From positions 1 through 64,000 of the forward strand of contig JAAYIK010000017.1 in the NCBI GenBank assembly GCA_012523465.1: a stretch of DNA of 64,000 bases, read 5' to 3'. The translations under genes were made by a program, and so were the position numbers. This DNA is from Lysobacteraceae bacterium. GTDB taxonomy: Bacteria; Pseudomonadota; Gammaproteobacteria; Nitrococcales; AK92. The number at the start of each line of letters is the position of its first letter. Positions within the stretch are counted from its first letter, which is position 1. Under the pieces are notes generated by a model, which worked only from the letters and a program-made list of their open reading frames with translations, made no database searches and had not been told where the DNA came from. Shown here piece after piece: positions 20,644-33,592 of this stretch.

Positions 20644-21599
20644 GCCTCTTTGTAGTTGCCGAAGCTCATCAGGCGCCGGTAGCGCTCGGCCAGTAAGCTG
20701 TCGATGGGCTTGGCCGCCAGCTCGTCGAGCCGGGTGAGCAGCTCCTGCTTGAGGGTGGCTGCCATCGCCTCGGGATCCCGGTGGGCACCGCCCAGCGGTT
20801 CCGGAATGACGGCATCGATCAGCCCCAAGGAATGCAGGCGCTCGGCGGTAATGCCCATGGCGGCAGCGGCATCGGCCGCTTTCTCCGCGCTCTTCCAGAG
20901 GATGGAGGCGCAACCTTCGGGCGAGATGACGGAATAGGTGCTGTAGCTCAGCATCAACACCTGATCACCGACGCCGATGGCCAACGCCCCACCCGAGCCG
21001 CCCTCGCCGATCACGGTACAGATGATGGGCGTGCGCAGGCGCGACATCACGAGCAGGTTGCGGGCGATGGCTTCCGACTGGCCGCGCTCCTCGGCGCCGA
21101 TGCCGGGATAGGCGCCCGGCGTGTCGATAAAGGTCAGCACCGGCAGCTTGAAGCGCTCGGCCATCTCCATCAGGCGCAGCGCCTTGCGGTAGCCTTCCGG
21201 CCGCGGCATACCGAAGTTGCGACGGATTTTTTCCTTGGTGTCGCGCCCCTTCTGATGGCCGATGACCATGACCGGCCGGCCATCCAGCCGCGCCACGCCG
21301 CCGACGATGGCCGGATCGTCGGCGAACGCCCGATCGCCGTGCAGCTGCTCGAACTCGGTGAACATGTATCTGATGTAGTCAAGGGTATGCGGCCGCTGCG
21401 GATGCCGGGCCAGCTGGGCGATCTGCCAGGCGTTGAGCTGGGAGAAGATCTGCTCGGTCAGGGCGCGGCTCTTGGCCTGCAGCCGGGCGATTTCCTCGCT
21501 GATGTTGAGCTCGTTGTCGTCACCGACGTAACGCAGCTCTTCGATTTTTGCCTCAAGCTCGGCAATCGGACGTTCAAAATCGAGAAAGTTGAGACTCAT
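20640..21599 (-). CDS. accA: Acetyl-CoA carboxylase carboxyltransferase subunit alpha
   Basis: A 319-residue subunit of the carboxyltransferase that transfers CO2 from carboxybiotin to acetyl-CoA, the first committed step of fatty acid synthesis; it works with AccD, not encoded here. Signatures are [16 protein letters not shown] at the start, [31 protein letters not shown], and the oxyanion-type [15 protein letters not shown]. The start at 21599 gives the same length as the E. coli protein; the open frame upstream adds 25 non-homologous residues. A possible promoter lies 35-60 bases upstream. Confidence 0.98.
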   Translation of the reverse strand: MSLNFLDFERPIAELEAKIEELRYVGDDNELNISEEIARLQAKSRALTEQIFSQLNAWQIAQLARHPQRPHTLDYIRYMFTEFEQLHGDRAFADDPAIVGGVARLDGRPVMVIGHQKGRDTKEKIRRNFGMPRPEGYRKALRLMEMAERFKLPVLTFIDTPGAYPGIGAEERGQSEAIARNLLVMSRLRTPIICTVIGEGGSGGALAIGVGDQVLMLSYSTYSVISPEGCASILWKSAEKAADAAAAMGITAERLHSLGLIDAVIPEPLGGAHRDPEAMAATLKQELLTRLDELAAKPIDSLLAERYRRLMSFGNYKEA

Positions 21600-21632
21600 G
21601 ATGGTTAGACGGACCTCGTGGCAATGGCGTGT

Positions 21633-21661
21633 ACCGTACCCAGTGTGGGCAGGCGAGGCAA
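21633..21661 (-). promoter_or_regulatory. Possible accA-tilS promoter
   Basis: Reading leftwards, TTGCCT (21661-21656) and TACGGT (21638-21633) are separated by 17 bases in the 123-base gap between dnaE and accA. The hexamers are moderate matches, so this is tentative. Confidence 0.35.
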
Positions 21662-21722
21662 GGCCCAGCCGCACCCCGCCAGCTTACGCGCCGCCGGCTG
21701 CGGCCAAACTGGCCGAGCGCGC

Positions 21723-25219
<3,497 letters not shown>

Positions 25220-25223
<4 letters not shown>

Positions 25224-25813
25224 GGCGTGCTCTCAGTCAACAGTTCTCTCACCGGGCGGAACGACCGCCGATGGGCTGGCGAAGGCCCCAGGGCGCGCAG
25301 GGCGGCCAGGTGTTCGGCCGTGCCATAGCCTTTGTGCTTGGCGAAAGCATAGCCGGGATACTGGCGATCGAGCAGGAGCATGGCCTGATCCCGAGCGTGC
25401 TTGGCGAGGATGGAAGCGGCGCTGATCGCCGGCACCAGCCTGTCGCCGCCGACCACCGCCTGGGCCGGGCACGGCAATGGCGGGCACTGCCGACCGTCCA
25501 CCAGCACCTGCCTGGGCGGCACCGGCAGCGCGGCCACTGCACGCTGCATGGCCAGCAGCGTCGCCTGTAGGATGTTGAGCCGATCGATTTCCTCCACCTC
25601 GGCCCGGGCGATTGCCCAGGCCAGGCTGGCGCAGCGGATTTCATCGAAAAGCTGTGCCCGGCGCTCGGCGGCAAGCCGCTTGGAGTCGTCGAGCCCGGCG
25701 ATCGGCCTGGCCGGGTCCAGAATGACGGCAGCGGCGAACACCGGCCCCGCCAGCGGCCCGCGGCCGGCCTCGTCGACGCCGGCCACCAGCTCCGCCCCGC
25801 CCTCCAGCGCCAT
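25220..25813 (-). CDS. rnhB: Ribonuclease HII
   Basis: A 197-residue nuclease that cuts RNA in RNA-DNA hybrids and removes misincorporated ribonucleotides. The metal site begins in [14 protein letters not shown] (Asp14, Glu15), with further acidic positions in LDDSKRL, VLVDG and the KHARDQAM helix. Two starts compete: the ATG at 25813 with GAGG nine bases upstream (used here), or a GTG at 25828 that overlaps the lpxB stop by four bases. The gene is nested in the conserved lpxB-rnhB-dnaE order and overlaps dnaE. Confidence 0.96.
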
Positions 25814-25824
25814 GGCCAGCTGCC

Positions 25825-26961
25825 TCACGCCAGGCACTGCAACACCGCCTCCGCTGCTCTGGCGCTGGCATCGCGCCGCAACTGCCGATGCAGCTCGGTA
25901 AACCTGGACTCCAGGCGGGCCCGACCGGCGGCATCCTCCAGCTGCGCCACGACAGCGGCTGCCAGCCGCTCCGGGGTCGCTGCATCCTGGATCAGCTCCG
26001 GCACCATGAGCTCGGCGCTGAGCAGATTGGGCAGGGCGAAATATGGCGTTTTGATCAAGCCCAGTCGCTTGACCAGCCAGGCGGTGCTGGCCGCTACCCG
26101 ATAGGCCACCACCATGGGCCGCTTCAGCAGCATAGTCTCCAAAGTCGCCGTGCCGGAAGCCAGCAGCACGCAGTCGGCCGCGCCGATGGCGGCCTCGGAC
26201 TGGCCGACCAGCAGCCGCACTTGCTCCGCCATGCCTTCCGCCGCCAGCGCAGCGGCGAACTGCTCCCGCCGCTGCTCGTTGACCATGGGCGCGATGAAGC
26301 TGCACTCCGGGTGCAGCTCGCGGATCCGCCTGGCGGCGGCAGCGAACAGCGGCCCATGGCGGGCCAGCTCGCCGCTGCGGCTGCCAGGCAGGAGCGCCAC
26401 AACCGTCGCCTGCGGGTCCAGGCCCAGGCTGGCCCGATAGCCGTCGCGGTCGACCTCGACCGGCAGCCGGTCGGCAGCCGGATGGCCGACGTAGACGGCC
26501 GGCATGTCGTGCTGGTCGTAGAACGCCGACTCGAAGGGAAACAGGGTCAGCACCAGGTCGACGGACCGCCGTATGCTCCGCAGCCGCCCCTGCCGCCAGG
26601 CCCAAACCGTGGGGCTGACGTACTGGACCGTGCGGATCCCGGCCGCCCGTAGCCGCCGCGCCAGCCCGAGGTTGAAGTCCGGCGAGTCGATGCCGATGAA
26701 CACATCCGGCGGCGCGGCCAGGTAACGGTCGCGCAAGGCTGCGCGGATGCGCAGCAGCCGCGGCAGGTGCTGCAGCACCTCGACCAGCCCCATGACCGAC
26801 AAGGCCTCGAGGGGATAGAGGCTGTGGAACCCCTCGGCCTCCATGCGCGGCCCGCCGATGCCCTCGAACTCGGCGTCCGGACGGCGCTTCTTGAGCTCTC
26901 GAATCAGGCCGGCCCCCAGCAGATCACCAGAGGCCTCGCCGGCAACGATGGCGATACGCAT
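25825..26961 (-). CDS. lpxB: Lipid-A-disaccharide synthase
   Basis: A 378-residue GT-B glycosyltransferase joining UDP-2,3-diacylglucosamine and lipid X to the lipid A disaccharide. Signatures are [19 protein letters not shown] at the N terminus, [14 protein letters not shown], and the donor-site stretch [30 protein letters not shown] is also typical. The membrane-associated enzyme acts directly after LpxA, LpxD and LpxH in the Raetz pathway; lpxA and lpxD are encoded just upstream. A 73-base gap separates it from lpxA, where I see no clear promoter. Confidence 0.98.
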   Translation of the reverse strand: MRIAIVAGEASGDLLGAGLIRELKKRRPDAEFEGIGGPRMEAEGFHSLYPLEALSVMGLVEVLQHLPRLLRIRAALRDRYLAAPPDVFIGIDSPDFNLGLARRLRAAGIRTVQYVSPTVWAWRQGRLRSIRRSVDLVLTLFPFESAFYDQHDMPAVYVGHPAADRLPVEVDRDGYRASLGLDPQATVVALLPGSRSGELARHGPLFAAAARRIRELHPECSFIAPMVNEQRREQFAAALAAEGMAEQVRLLVGQSEAAIGAADCVLLASGTATLETMLLKRPMVVAYRVAASTAWLVKRLGLIKTPYFALPNLLSAELMVPELIQDAATPERLAAAVVAQLEDAAGRARLESRFTELHRQLRRDASARAAEAVLQCLA

Positions 26962-27034
26962 GTTCTACTGCCGCAACTGGCCTGGCTCACGGGAGCCGGC
27001 ATCGATTGGGAGAGGTCGGCGCGGCATCCCGCAC

Positions 27035-27805
27035 TCAGCGGATGATGCCGCGCTCGCTTTTCTCGAGGAATTCGGTGAACAGGGCGACATCGGGCACGGT
27101 CTTGGCCTGCTCACGCAGCCGCTCCAGCGCCTCCTCCAGACGCAGGCCCGAGCGGTACAGCGTCTTGTAGGCACGCTTCATTTCCCGAATCTGCTCGGGA
27201 GTGCGGCCATGACGCCGCATGCCCTCGGCGTTGATGGCATGCGGCGTGGCCATCTGGCCCCGCACCATCACAAAGGGCGGCACATCCTGGTTGATGTGGC
27301 TGCCGAAGGCGGCAAAGCTGTAGGCGCCGATCCGGCAGAACTGATGCACCAGAGTAAAGCCCCCGAGGATGGCGTAATCGTCCACGATCACATGGCCGGC
27401 CAGGGAAGCGTTGTTGGCCAGGATGGTGCCATTGCCGATGATGCAATCATGGGCGATGTGGCAATACGCCATGATCCAGTTGTCGCTGCCAATGCGGGTC
27501 ACCCCGCCGCCCTGCACGGTGCCGCGATTGATCGTGCAGTACTCCCGGATCAGGTTGCCGTCGCCGATCTCCAGCAGCGTGGGCTCACCCTTGTATTTCT
27601 TGTCCTGCGGGTCCTCGCCAACCGAGGCGAACTGGTAGATCCGATTGCCGCGGCCGATCCGGGTCGGCCCACGGATCACGACGTGCGGTCCGACCCAGGT
27701 ATCGTCGCCGATCTCGACGTCGGGCCCGATGATGGAGTACGCCCCGACCGATACATTTTCCCCGAGCTTTGCAGAGGGGTCGATGATCGCTGTCGGATGG
27801 ATCAC
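27035..27805 (-). CDS. lpxA: UDP-N-acetylglucosamine acyltransferase
   Basis: A 256-residue left-handed beta-helix acyltransferase that adds the first 3-hydroxyacyl chain to UDP-GlcNAc in lipid A synthesis. Hexapeptide repeats run from IHPTAIIDPSAKLGENVSVG onward, with the catalytic His in the AHDCIIGN region (about residue 121) and a C-terminal helical domain. The open frame extends upstream, but the GTG (VIHPTA) overlapping the fabZ stop by four bases is the natural start. The acyl donor pool is shared with FabZ, encoded just before it. Confidence 0.97.
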   Translation of the reverse strand: MIHPTAIIDPSAKLGENVSVGAYSIIGPDVEIGDDTWVGPHVVIRGPTRIGRGNRIYQFASVGEDPQDKKYKGEPTLLEIGDGNLIREYCTINRGTVQGGGVTRIGSDNWIMAYCHIAHDCIIGNGTILANNASLAGHVIVDDYAILGGFTLVHQFCRIGAYSFAAFGSHINQDVPPFVMVRGQMATPHAINAEGMRRHGRTPEQIREMKRAYKTLYRSGLRLEEALERLREQAKTVPDVALFTEFLEKSERGIIR

Positions 27806-28248
27806 TGGTCGCTGTTCCTCATCGCGCAGCGGACCTCGCACTCGGCCGCCAGTTGTCCATCCACCAAGGCCCGGGCTTCAAACATCCAGATGCCACGCAT
27901 CAGGCGTTTCAGCCTGGCTTCCAGTCGCAACTGGTCGCCGGGCACGACAGGCCGCTTGAAGCGGCAATTGTCGACCGACACCAGCACGAAGATGCCGTTC
28001 GGGATTTCCGGGTTGTTCTGGGCGTGGGTACGGAACGCCAGCACGCCGCAGGCTTGCGCCATGGACTCGATCAGCAGCACCCCCGGCATGATGGGCTCCT
28101 GGGGAAAGTGCCCGGTGAAGAACGGCTCATTGATGGTGACGTTCTTGATGCCGACGGCATACTCTCCAGGCACGCATTCGATCACCCGATCGATCAACAA
28201 GAATGGATAGCGGTGCGGTAACAGCTCCGCGATTTGTTTTATGTCCAT
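27802..28248 (-). CDS. fabZ: 3-hydroxyacyl-[ACP] dehydratase FabZ
   Basis: A 148-residue hot-dog-fold dehydratase of fatty acid elongation. Catalytic residues are His47 in GHFP and Glu61 in LLIESMAQ. The chosen ATG (MDIKQIAELLPHRYPF) has GGAG six bases upstream and matches the start of Pseudomonas FabZ. A second ATG at 28281, overlapping the lpxD stop (ATGA) and with its own GGAAGGG site, would add 11 residues. The gene sits between lpxD and lpxA, where both pathways use 3-hydroxyacyl-ACP. Confidence 0.96.
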   Translation of the reverse strand: MDIKQIAELLPHRYPFLLIDRVIECVPGEYAVGIKNVTINEPFFTGHFPQEPIMPGVLLIESMAQACGVLAFRTHAQNNPEIPNGIFVLVSVDNCRFKRPVVPGDQLRLEARLKRLMRGIWMFEARALVDGQLAAECEVRCAMRNSDQ

Positions 28249-28277
28249 TAGCTCTCCGTATTCGTTCGCGGAGTTTT

Positions 28278-29333
28278 TCATCGTTGCCCTTCCAAACGTG
28301 CCTTCATTTCGGCCAACTCCGCCTCAAGGTCGCGCAAGCGACGGTACATGGCATCCAACTGTCCGGAACGGACGGTGTTCTTGCGCCACTCCTGATAGGG
28401 CTGCATCAGGGGGCTGGCAGAATACACCCCCGGCTCGCGGATGCTGCGCGAGACACCCGTCATGCCGGTGATGGTCACATTGTCCGCAATGGTCAGATGG
28501 CCGGCGATCGCCGACGAGCCGCCTATCATACAATGGCGGCCGATGGTGCTGCTGCCGGCGAACGCGGTCAAACCGGCCACGGCGGTTCCGGCGCCGATGC
28601 GCACGTTGTGGCCGACCTGGACCAGGTTGTCGATCTTGACCCCGTCCTCGATGATGGTATCGCCCAACGCACCCCGGTCGATGCAGGTATTGGCGCCCAC
28701 CTCGACGTCATCGCCGAGCCGCACGCTGCCCAGCTGCGGCACCTTGACCCAACGGCCGCGGTCGTTGGCGAAGCCGAAGCCGTCGGCGCCGATGACCGCT
28801 CCGCTGTGGATGATGGCCCGTGCGCCGATGACCACTCGTGCGCCGATGCTGACCAGCGGCGCGATGCGGCTGTCGGCGCCGATGCGCGCATGGCTGCCAA
28901 TGTAGCTGCCAGCACCGACGGCCACGCGGTCCTCCAACTGGGCGTGCGCTTCGATCACCACGTAGGGCCCGATGCTGACCCCTTCGCCCAGCCGTGCCTC
29001 CGGATGCACCACCGCGGTCTCGTGTATCCCCGCCTGCGGCTGCTCGGGCGGCGCCAGCAGCTGGGCCACCTTGGCGAATACCAGATACGGATTGTCCGTC
29101 ACCAGCGCCGCCGTCGGACAGTCGTCCAGGTCCACCGGTGCCAGGATGACGGCCGTCGCTCGGGTCGAGGAGAGATAGCGACGGTAACGACGGTTGGCCA
29201 GGAAGCTGATCGAGCCAGGCGCGGCATCAGCCAGCGTCGCCACCCGCTGCACCCGCAGGTTGGCGTCTCCCACCAGCTTGGCACCCGTCAGACGGCTGAG
29301 TTCTCCCAATGAATAGCCAGGTTGATCGGTCAC
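28278..29333 (-). CDS. lpxD: UDP-3-O-(3-hydroxyacyl)glucosamine N-acyltransferase
   Basis: A 351-residue left-handed beta-helix enzyme adding the N-linked hydroxyacyl chain in lipid A synthesis. An N-terminal uridine-binding domain (to about residue 105, with ISFLANRRYRRYL) precedes the hexapeptide helix. The catalytic histidine lies in VQVGHNVRIG (near 245), and a C-terminal helix (about 318-348) follows. Translation starts at GTG. The gene follows skp closely and precedes fabZ, as in most gammaproteobacteria. Confidence 0.98.
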   Translation of the reverse strand: MTDQPGYSLGELSRLTGAKLVGDANLRVQRVATLADAAPGSISFLANRRYRRYLSSTRATAVILAPVDLDDCPTAALVTDNPYLVFAKVAQLLAPPEQPQAGIHETAVVHPEARLGEGVSIGPYVVIEAHAQLEDRVAVGAGSYIGSHARIGADSRIAPLVSIGARVVIGARAIIHSGAVIGADGFGFANDRGRWVKVPQLGSVRLGDDVEVGANTCIDRGALGDTIIEDGVKIDNLVQVGHNVRIGAGTAVAGLTAFAGSSTIGRHCMIGGSSAIAGHLTIADNVTITGMTGVSRSIREPGVYSASPLMQPYQEWRKNTVRSGQLDAMYRRLRDLEAELAEMKARLEGQR

Positions 29334-29366
29334 ACCAGTCCCCGCTGTCTGCTGTCCTGCATCGGC

Positions 29367-29891
29367 TTACTTCTGTCCGCGCCGGAACTCTTGCTGCAAC
29401 CGATCAAGGACCTGATTGGTGATATCGACCTTGTCGCTGACGAACATGACGCCGTCGATCAGGATCAGATCGAACTTCTGGGCCTTGGCCAGCTCTTGCA
29501 CTGTCTCGCTGATGCGCCGCTGGAACCGCCCCAGTTCCTCGTTGCGGCGGATGTTGAGGTCCTCGCGCAGCTCGTCGTACAGACGGCGCACTTCCCGCTC
29601 CCGTGCTCGCAGGTCGCGCTCGAGACGAAGCCGCTCGCCTTCCTTCATCACGGCGGCGTCGCGCTTCAAGCGCTGCTCGAGTTCCTGGAGGTCGCGCTGC
29701 ATGGCCGCCAACTCCTGCTCCCGCGGCTCGAACTCCTGCTTGAGCCGCTCGTTGGCGGCCTTGGCCTGGGGAGCTTCCGCGGTAAGCCGGGCGAGGTTGA
29801 CGAAACCGATTTTGATCTCTGCAGTGGCTACGCTCGTGACGGCAAGACCAGCTGCCAGGATCAAGCCCTGCAAGGTCCTTTTCAAAACCAT
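29367..29891 (-). CDS. skp: Periplasmic chaperone Skp (OmpH family)
   Basis: A 174-residue secreted chaperone that holds unfolded outer-membrane proteins on the way to BamA. A signal peptide (residues 1-24, cleavage after SVATA) precedes IKIGFVNLARL. A long charged coiled coil rich in Glu, Arg and Leu (about 50-130) follows, then the C-terminal strand region FDLILIDGVMFVSDKVDIT. The start is set at 29891, 16 bases after the bamA stop, with GGAG just upstream; the 25 codons before it overlap bamA and are not signal-like. Confidence 0.95.
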   Translation of the reverse strand: MVLKRTLQGLILAAGLAVTSVATAEIKIGFVNLARLTAEAPQAKAANERLKQEFEPREQELAAMQRDLQELEQRLKRDAAVMKEGERLRLERDLRAREREVRRLYDELREDLNIRRNEELGRFQRRISETVQELAKAQKFDLILIDGVMFVSDKVDITNQVLDRLQQEFRRGQK

Positions 29892-29907
29892 TACTCCGCG
29901 CTTTGAG

Positions 29908-32202
29908 TTAGAAGAGTGCTCCAAGCGAGAACTGGAACACCTGCGTCCTGTCACCGGAGCGCTCATTTAACGGTCGAGCCAAGCTGAATGTCAACGCGCC
30001 CAGCGGCGACAGCCAGGTCAAACCGACACCGGTCGAATAGCGAAGCTCGCCGAAGTCTACCTTGTCGCTGGTGTCGTAGACGTTACCTGCGTCAAGAAAT
30101 GCCATCATGCGCAGCGAATCGGCCTCCACGAAGGGCACCGGGAAGATCAGCTCGGCCCCGCCCACGATGCGGGCGTTGCCGCCAATTGGATCGCCGTGGC
30201 TGGGATGCCCCGGATCGTTGACCCGCGGACCCAACGAGTTGCCGCGAAAGCCGCGCACGGACGAAATCCCGCCGGCATAGAAGTTCTCGAAGAACGGCAG
30301 CTTCGAGCTGTCGCCATAGCCGTCGCCGTACCCCAGCGAAAGGTTAAGGCTAAGCGTCAGGCTGCTAGTCAGCGGCCAGTAACGGCGCTGGCTGTAGTAG
30401 AGCTTGTAGAATTCCAGGTCGCTGCCCGGCAATGCCACCTCGGCGCTGACCTGGTGGCGGGCGCCGCGGGTGGGAAAGATGGCGCGGTCGCGGGAATCGC
30501 GTACCCAGCCTAGCGTCCCCTTGTAGAAGGCGAAGTTGTCGCCGTTAGCGTCGACGAAGTCGTGAATGTAATTGGCAGCACGGGCGCCGGGAATCAGCTC
30601 CAGCTCCTCGTAGGCGAGGCCGAAGTGGATGGAGTCTTCCTCGTTCAGCGGGATGCCGAAGCTCATCCCGACGTTGAGCGCCTTGGTGTCGTAGTCGGTC
30701 AGGTCGGCGCTGTAGGCGTCGGTTTCCCTGTAGGTCGCGTTCAGGGAGCGGGAGATGCCGCTCTGGGTCCAGTAGCGCTGCAGGTAGCTGACGCCATAGA
30801 TGGTGTTGATGCTGCTGTTGTTGAACGACAGCCCCAGCCGGTCGCCGCTCCCCAGCACGTTGTCCTGCTGCAGCGAGACATTGAACATCACGCCCTGGGT
30901 CTGACCGTAGCCAATGCCAGCCTGGATGCTGCCGGAGAGCCGCTCGGTGACGGTCACGTCGACGTCAACCAGATCTGGCTCGCCGGGCACCGGCGGCGTC
31001 TCGATGTTAACGTCCTCGAAGAAGCCCAGCCGCTGTAGCCGCAGCCGGGAGCGCTGCAGCGCCGCCGTCGACAGCCAGGCTCCCTCCATCTGCCGCAGCT
31101 CGCGCCGGATCACGTCGTCCCGGGTGCGCTCGTTGCCGTGCACGTTGATCCGCCGCACCAGCACCCGCTTGCCGGGATCGACATAGAAGGTGAGGTCGAC
31201 CACCTGGCGCTCGCGGTCCAGCTCCGGCACCACGTTGATGTTGGCGAAGGCATAGCCCTCCTCGCCCAGGCGCTCGCGGACGCGGCTAAGCGAATCGGTG
31301 ACGCTCTTGCGCGAATAAGTCTCACCCGGCGCCATCGCCAGCAGGCTGCGCAGCTCCTCCTCCGCGACAATGAGGTCGCCCACCAGCGCGATCTCCCCAA
31401 TCTGGTAGCGCTCGCCCTCGGAAAGGTTGATGGTGATGTATATCCCTTGCCGGTCTGGCGTGATGGTGACTTGGGTCGAGGTGATGGCGAAATTGACATA
31501 GCCCTGGTTCTGGTAGAACGACTGCAACCGCTCGAGGTCGGCTGCCAGCTTCTCGCGGGCATACTGATCGCGGCTAGAGAAGATGTGATACCAGCGTTTG
31601 GGACCGAGCCCGACCAGCTTGCGCAGCTGCTTGTCGGAAAAAGTCTGGTTGCCGACGAAGACGATCTCGCGGATGCGGGCCGGACGGCTTTCGTGGATAT
31701 CAATGCGCACCCCGACCCGGTTGCGGGGCAGCGGCGAGACGGTGCTGGCGACCCGGGTATCGTACTGACCGCGGCTTTCGTACAAGCGCTGCAGTTCGCG
31801 CTCGACGTCATTGAGAATGAAGCGGTTGAAGACCTGTCCCTCGGCGAAGCCGACGTCGGCCAGCGACTTCAGCAGCTCGTCGGTAGGAATGGCCTTGTTG
31901 CCGTTGACCTCGATGCTGGCGATGGACGGCCGCTCCACCACCTGCACCAGCAACACGCCGCCGTCGCGGAGAATCTCGACGTCCTGGAAGAAGCCGGTCC
32001 GATAAAGGCTGCGGATTGCCGCCGCCACCCGGACCGGCTCTACGGTTTCGCCGATCTGGATTGGCAGGTAGTTGAGCACCGTGCCGACCGGGACCCGCTG
32101 CACCCCTTCGACGCGGATGTCCTCGACCTGGAATGTCTGCGCCACGGCCTGCGCCGCCGGCCAGAGCGCCAAGAGGAAAATGCAACACAACAGGCCCCGC
32201 AT
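29908..32202 (-). CDS. bamA: Outer membrane protein assembly factor BamA
   Basis: A 764-residue Omp85 protein, the essential insertase for outer-membrane beta-barrels. A signal peptide (cleavage about AVA-QTF, residue 21) is followed by five POTRA domains (from FQVEDIRVEGVQRVPVGTV to about residue 420). A 16-strand barrel comes next, with the conserved loop-6 motif VRGF (in SSVRGFRGNSLG) and a terminal phenylalanine (QFSLGALF). GGAG precedes the ATG. Its chaperone Skp is encoded directly downstream and the protease RseP upstream, so envelope biogenesis and stress sensing share one cluster. Confidence 0.99.
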   Translation of the reverse strand: MRGLLCCIFLLALWPAAQAVAQTFQVEDIRVEGVQRVPVGTVLNYLPIQIGETVEPVRVAAAIRSLYRTGFFQDVEILRDGGVLLVQVVERPSIASIEVNGNKAIPTDELLKSLADVGFAEGQVFNRFILNDVERELQRLYESRGQYDTRVASTVSPLPRNRVGVRIDIHESRPARIREIVFVGNQTFSDKQLRKLVGLGPKRWYHIFSSRDQYAREKLAADLERLQSFYQNQGYVNFAITSTQVTITPDRQGIYITINLSEGERYQIGEIALVGDLIVAEEELRSLLAMAPGETYSRKSVTDSLSRVRERLGEEGYAFANINVVPELDRERQVVDLTFYVDPGKRVLVRRINVHGNERTRDDVIRRELRQMEGAWLSTAALQRSRLRLQRLGFFEDVNIETPPVPGEPDLVDVDVTVTERLSGSIQAGIGYGQTQGVMFNVSLQQDNVLGSGDRLGLSFNNSSINTIYGVSYLQRYWTQSGISRSLNATYRETDAYSADLTDYDTKALNVGMSFGIPLNEEDSIHFGLAYEELELIPGARAANYIHDFVDANGDNFAFYKGTLGWVRDSRDRAIFPTRGARHQVSAEVALPGSDLEFYKLYYSQRRYWPLTSSLTLSLNLSLGYGDGYGDSSKLPFFENFYAGGISSVRGFRGNSLGPRVNDPGHPSHGDPIGGNARIVGGAELIFPVPFVEADSLRMMAFLDAGNVYDTSDKVDFGELRYSTGVGLTWLSPLGALTFSLARPLNERSGDRTQVFQFSLGALF

Positions 32203-32220
32203 AGCGACTCCGTTCCCGCC

Positions 32221-33588
32221 CTAGTTCGCCAACAGCCGGGCGATATCGTTGTAGAAGGCCATGGCCATGAGCATGAACAGCAGCGCCATGCCGATCTGCT
32301 GACCGACGATCTGGGCCTGCTCCGACAGCGGCCGTCCCCGGATCGCCTCAATGGCGTAGTAAAGCAAATGGCCGCCGTCGAGAATGGGCACGGGCAGCAG
32401 GTTCAGCACTGCCAGGCTAACGCTGACGATGGCAAGGAACTTGAGGAAGGCCATCAGGCCGAGCTGGACCGAGTCACCGGCGAACTGGGCGATGTGCAGC
32501 GGCCCGCCCAGGTTCTTGATTGAGGCCTCCCCGACCACCATGCGCCACAGCATCTTCACCGTCAGACTGGTGGCGGTCCAGGTCGAGCTGGCGGCGCGCT
32601 CCAGCGCCTGCAGCGGACCGTAGCGCACTTCCCGCACCATCTCGCGGTAGAGCGACTGGAAATCCTCCGGCAATTGCGGCGCGACCCCCAGCATGCCGAT
32701 GCGCTTGCCATCGGCTTCCCTGCTGGTCAGGGTGACGCTCAACCGGCGGGGTGGGTCGCCGTCGATGGTCAGCTCCACGCGCGCATCGGGACGAGCGCCG
32801 ACGTATTCCACCAGGTCGCGCCAATCCTCGATGGGGTGTCCGTCGATGGCGACGATGCGGTCACCTGGCTGCAGGCCGGCCGTGGCGGCCGGCCCGTTCG
32901 GCACCGTCTCGCCGACCACCGCCCGCAGCCTGGGCGCCCAGGGGCGCACCCCGAGCACCTTGAGCACGTTCGGATCGTCGCCCAGCAGCTTCACGTCGCG
33001 CAGGTCCAGGCTGCGCTGCACCATCGCGCCGCTTTCGGTGACCACCGTCAGGGGCAACTCGTCGCGGCCGACGCCGACGTCGAGTAAGGCCAGCAGCGCC
33101 TGGTCCCAGCCCCTCACCTCCCTGGGCCCGATCCGGACCAGCTCGTCACCCGGCTGCAGGCCAGCAGCGGCGGCCGGCGTCTCCGGCAGCACGGCGCCGA
33201 TCACCGGCCGCATTTCCTGGGTGCCGGCGACGAAGATCAGCCAATACGCCAACAGCGCGAACAGAAAGTTGAACAGCGGGCCGGCGGCGACGATGGCGGC
33301 CCGCACCGACACCGGCTTGCGGTTGAAAGCACGGTGCGCCTCCTGCGGGGCAACCTCGCCCTCGCGTTCGTCCAGCATCTTGACGTAGCCGCCGAGAGGG
33401 ATGGCGGAAATCACGTATTCCGTGCCGTCCTTGCCAGACCAGCCGAACAGCGGCTTACCGAAGCCGATCGAGAAGCGCAGCACCTTGACGCCGAGCCGAC
33501 GCGCCACCCAGTAGTGGCCAAACTCATGGAAGGCCACCAGCACGCCGATGGCGATGATGAAACCGACAATGCTCTGCAAGATGCTCAT
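32221..33588 (-). CDS. rseP: Site-2 protease RseP
   Basis: A 455-residue intramembrane zinc metalloprotease that cuts the anti-sigma factor RseA in the envelope stress response and clears signal-peptide remnants. The zinc motif HEFGH (21-25) is in the first helix, two periplasmic PDZ domains occupy roughly residues 125-310, and the third ligand lies in NLLPVPILDGGHLL near residue 390-403. The gene lies between ispC and bamA, its usual place; misfolded BamA substrates are the natural trigger for the pathway it serves. Confidence 0.98.
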   Translation of the reverse strand: MSILQSIVGFIIAIGVLVAFHEFGHYWVARRLGVKVLRFSIGFGKPLFGWSGKDGTEYVISAIPLGGYVKMLDEREGEVAPQEAHRAFNRKPVSVRAAIVAAGPLFNFLFALLAYWLIFVAGTQEMRPVIGAVLPETPAAAAGLQPGDELVRIGPREVRGWDQALLALLDVGVGRDELPLTVVTESGAMVQRSLDLRDVKLLGDDPNVLKVLGVRPWAPRLRAVVGETVPNGPAATAGLQPGDRIVAIDGHPIEDWRDLVEYVGARPDARVELTIDGDPPRRLSVTLTSREADGKRIGMLGVAPQLPEDFQSLYREMVREVRYGPLQALERAASSTWTATSLTVKMLWRMVVGEASIKNLGGPLHIAQFAGDSVQLGLMAFLKFLAIVSVSLAVLNLLPVPILDGGHLLYYAIEAIRGRPLSEQAQIVGQQIGMALLFMLMAMAFYNDIARLLAN

Positions 33589-33592
33589 GACG

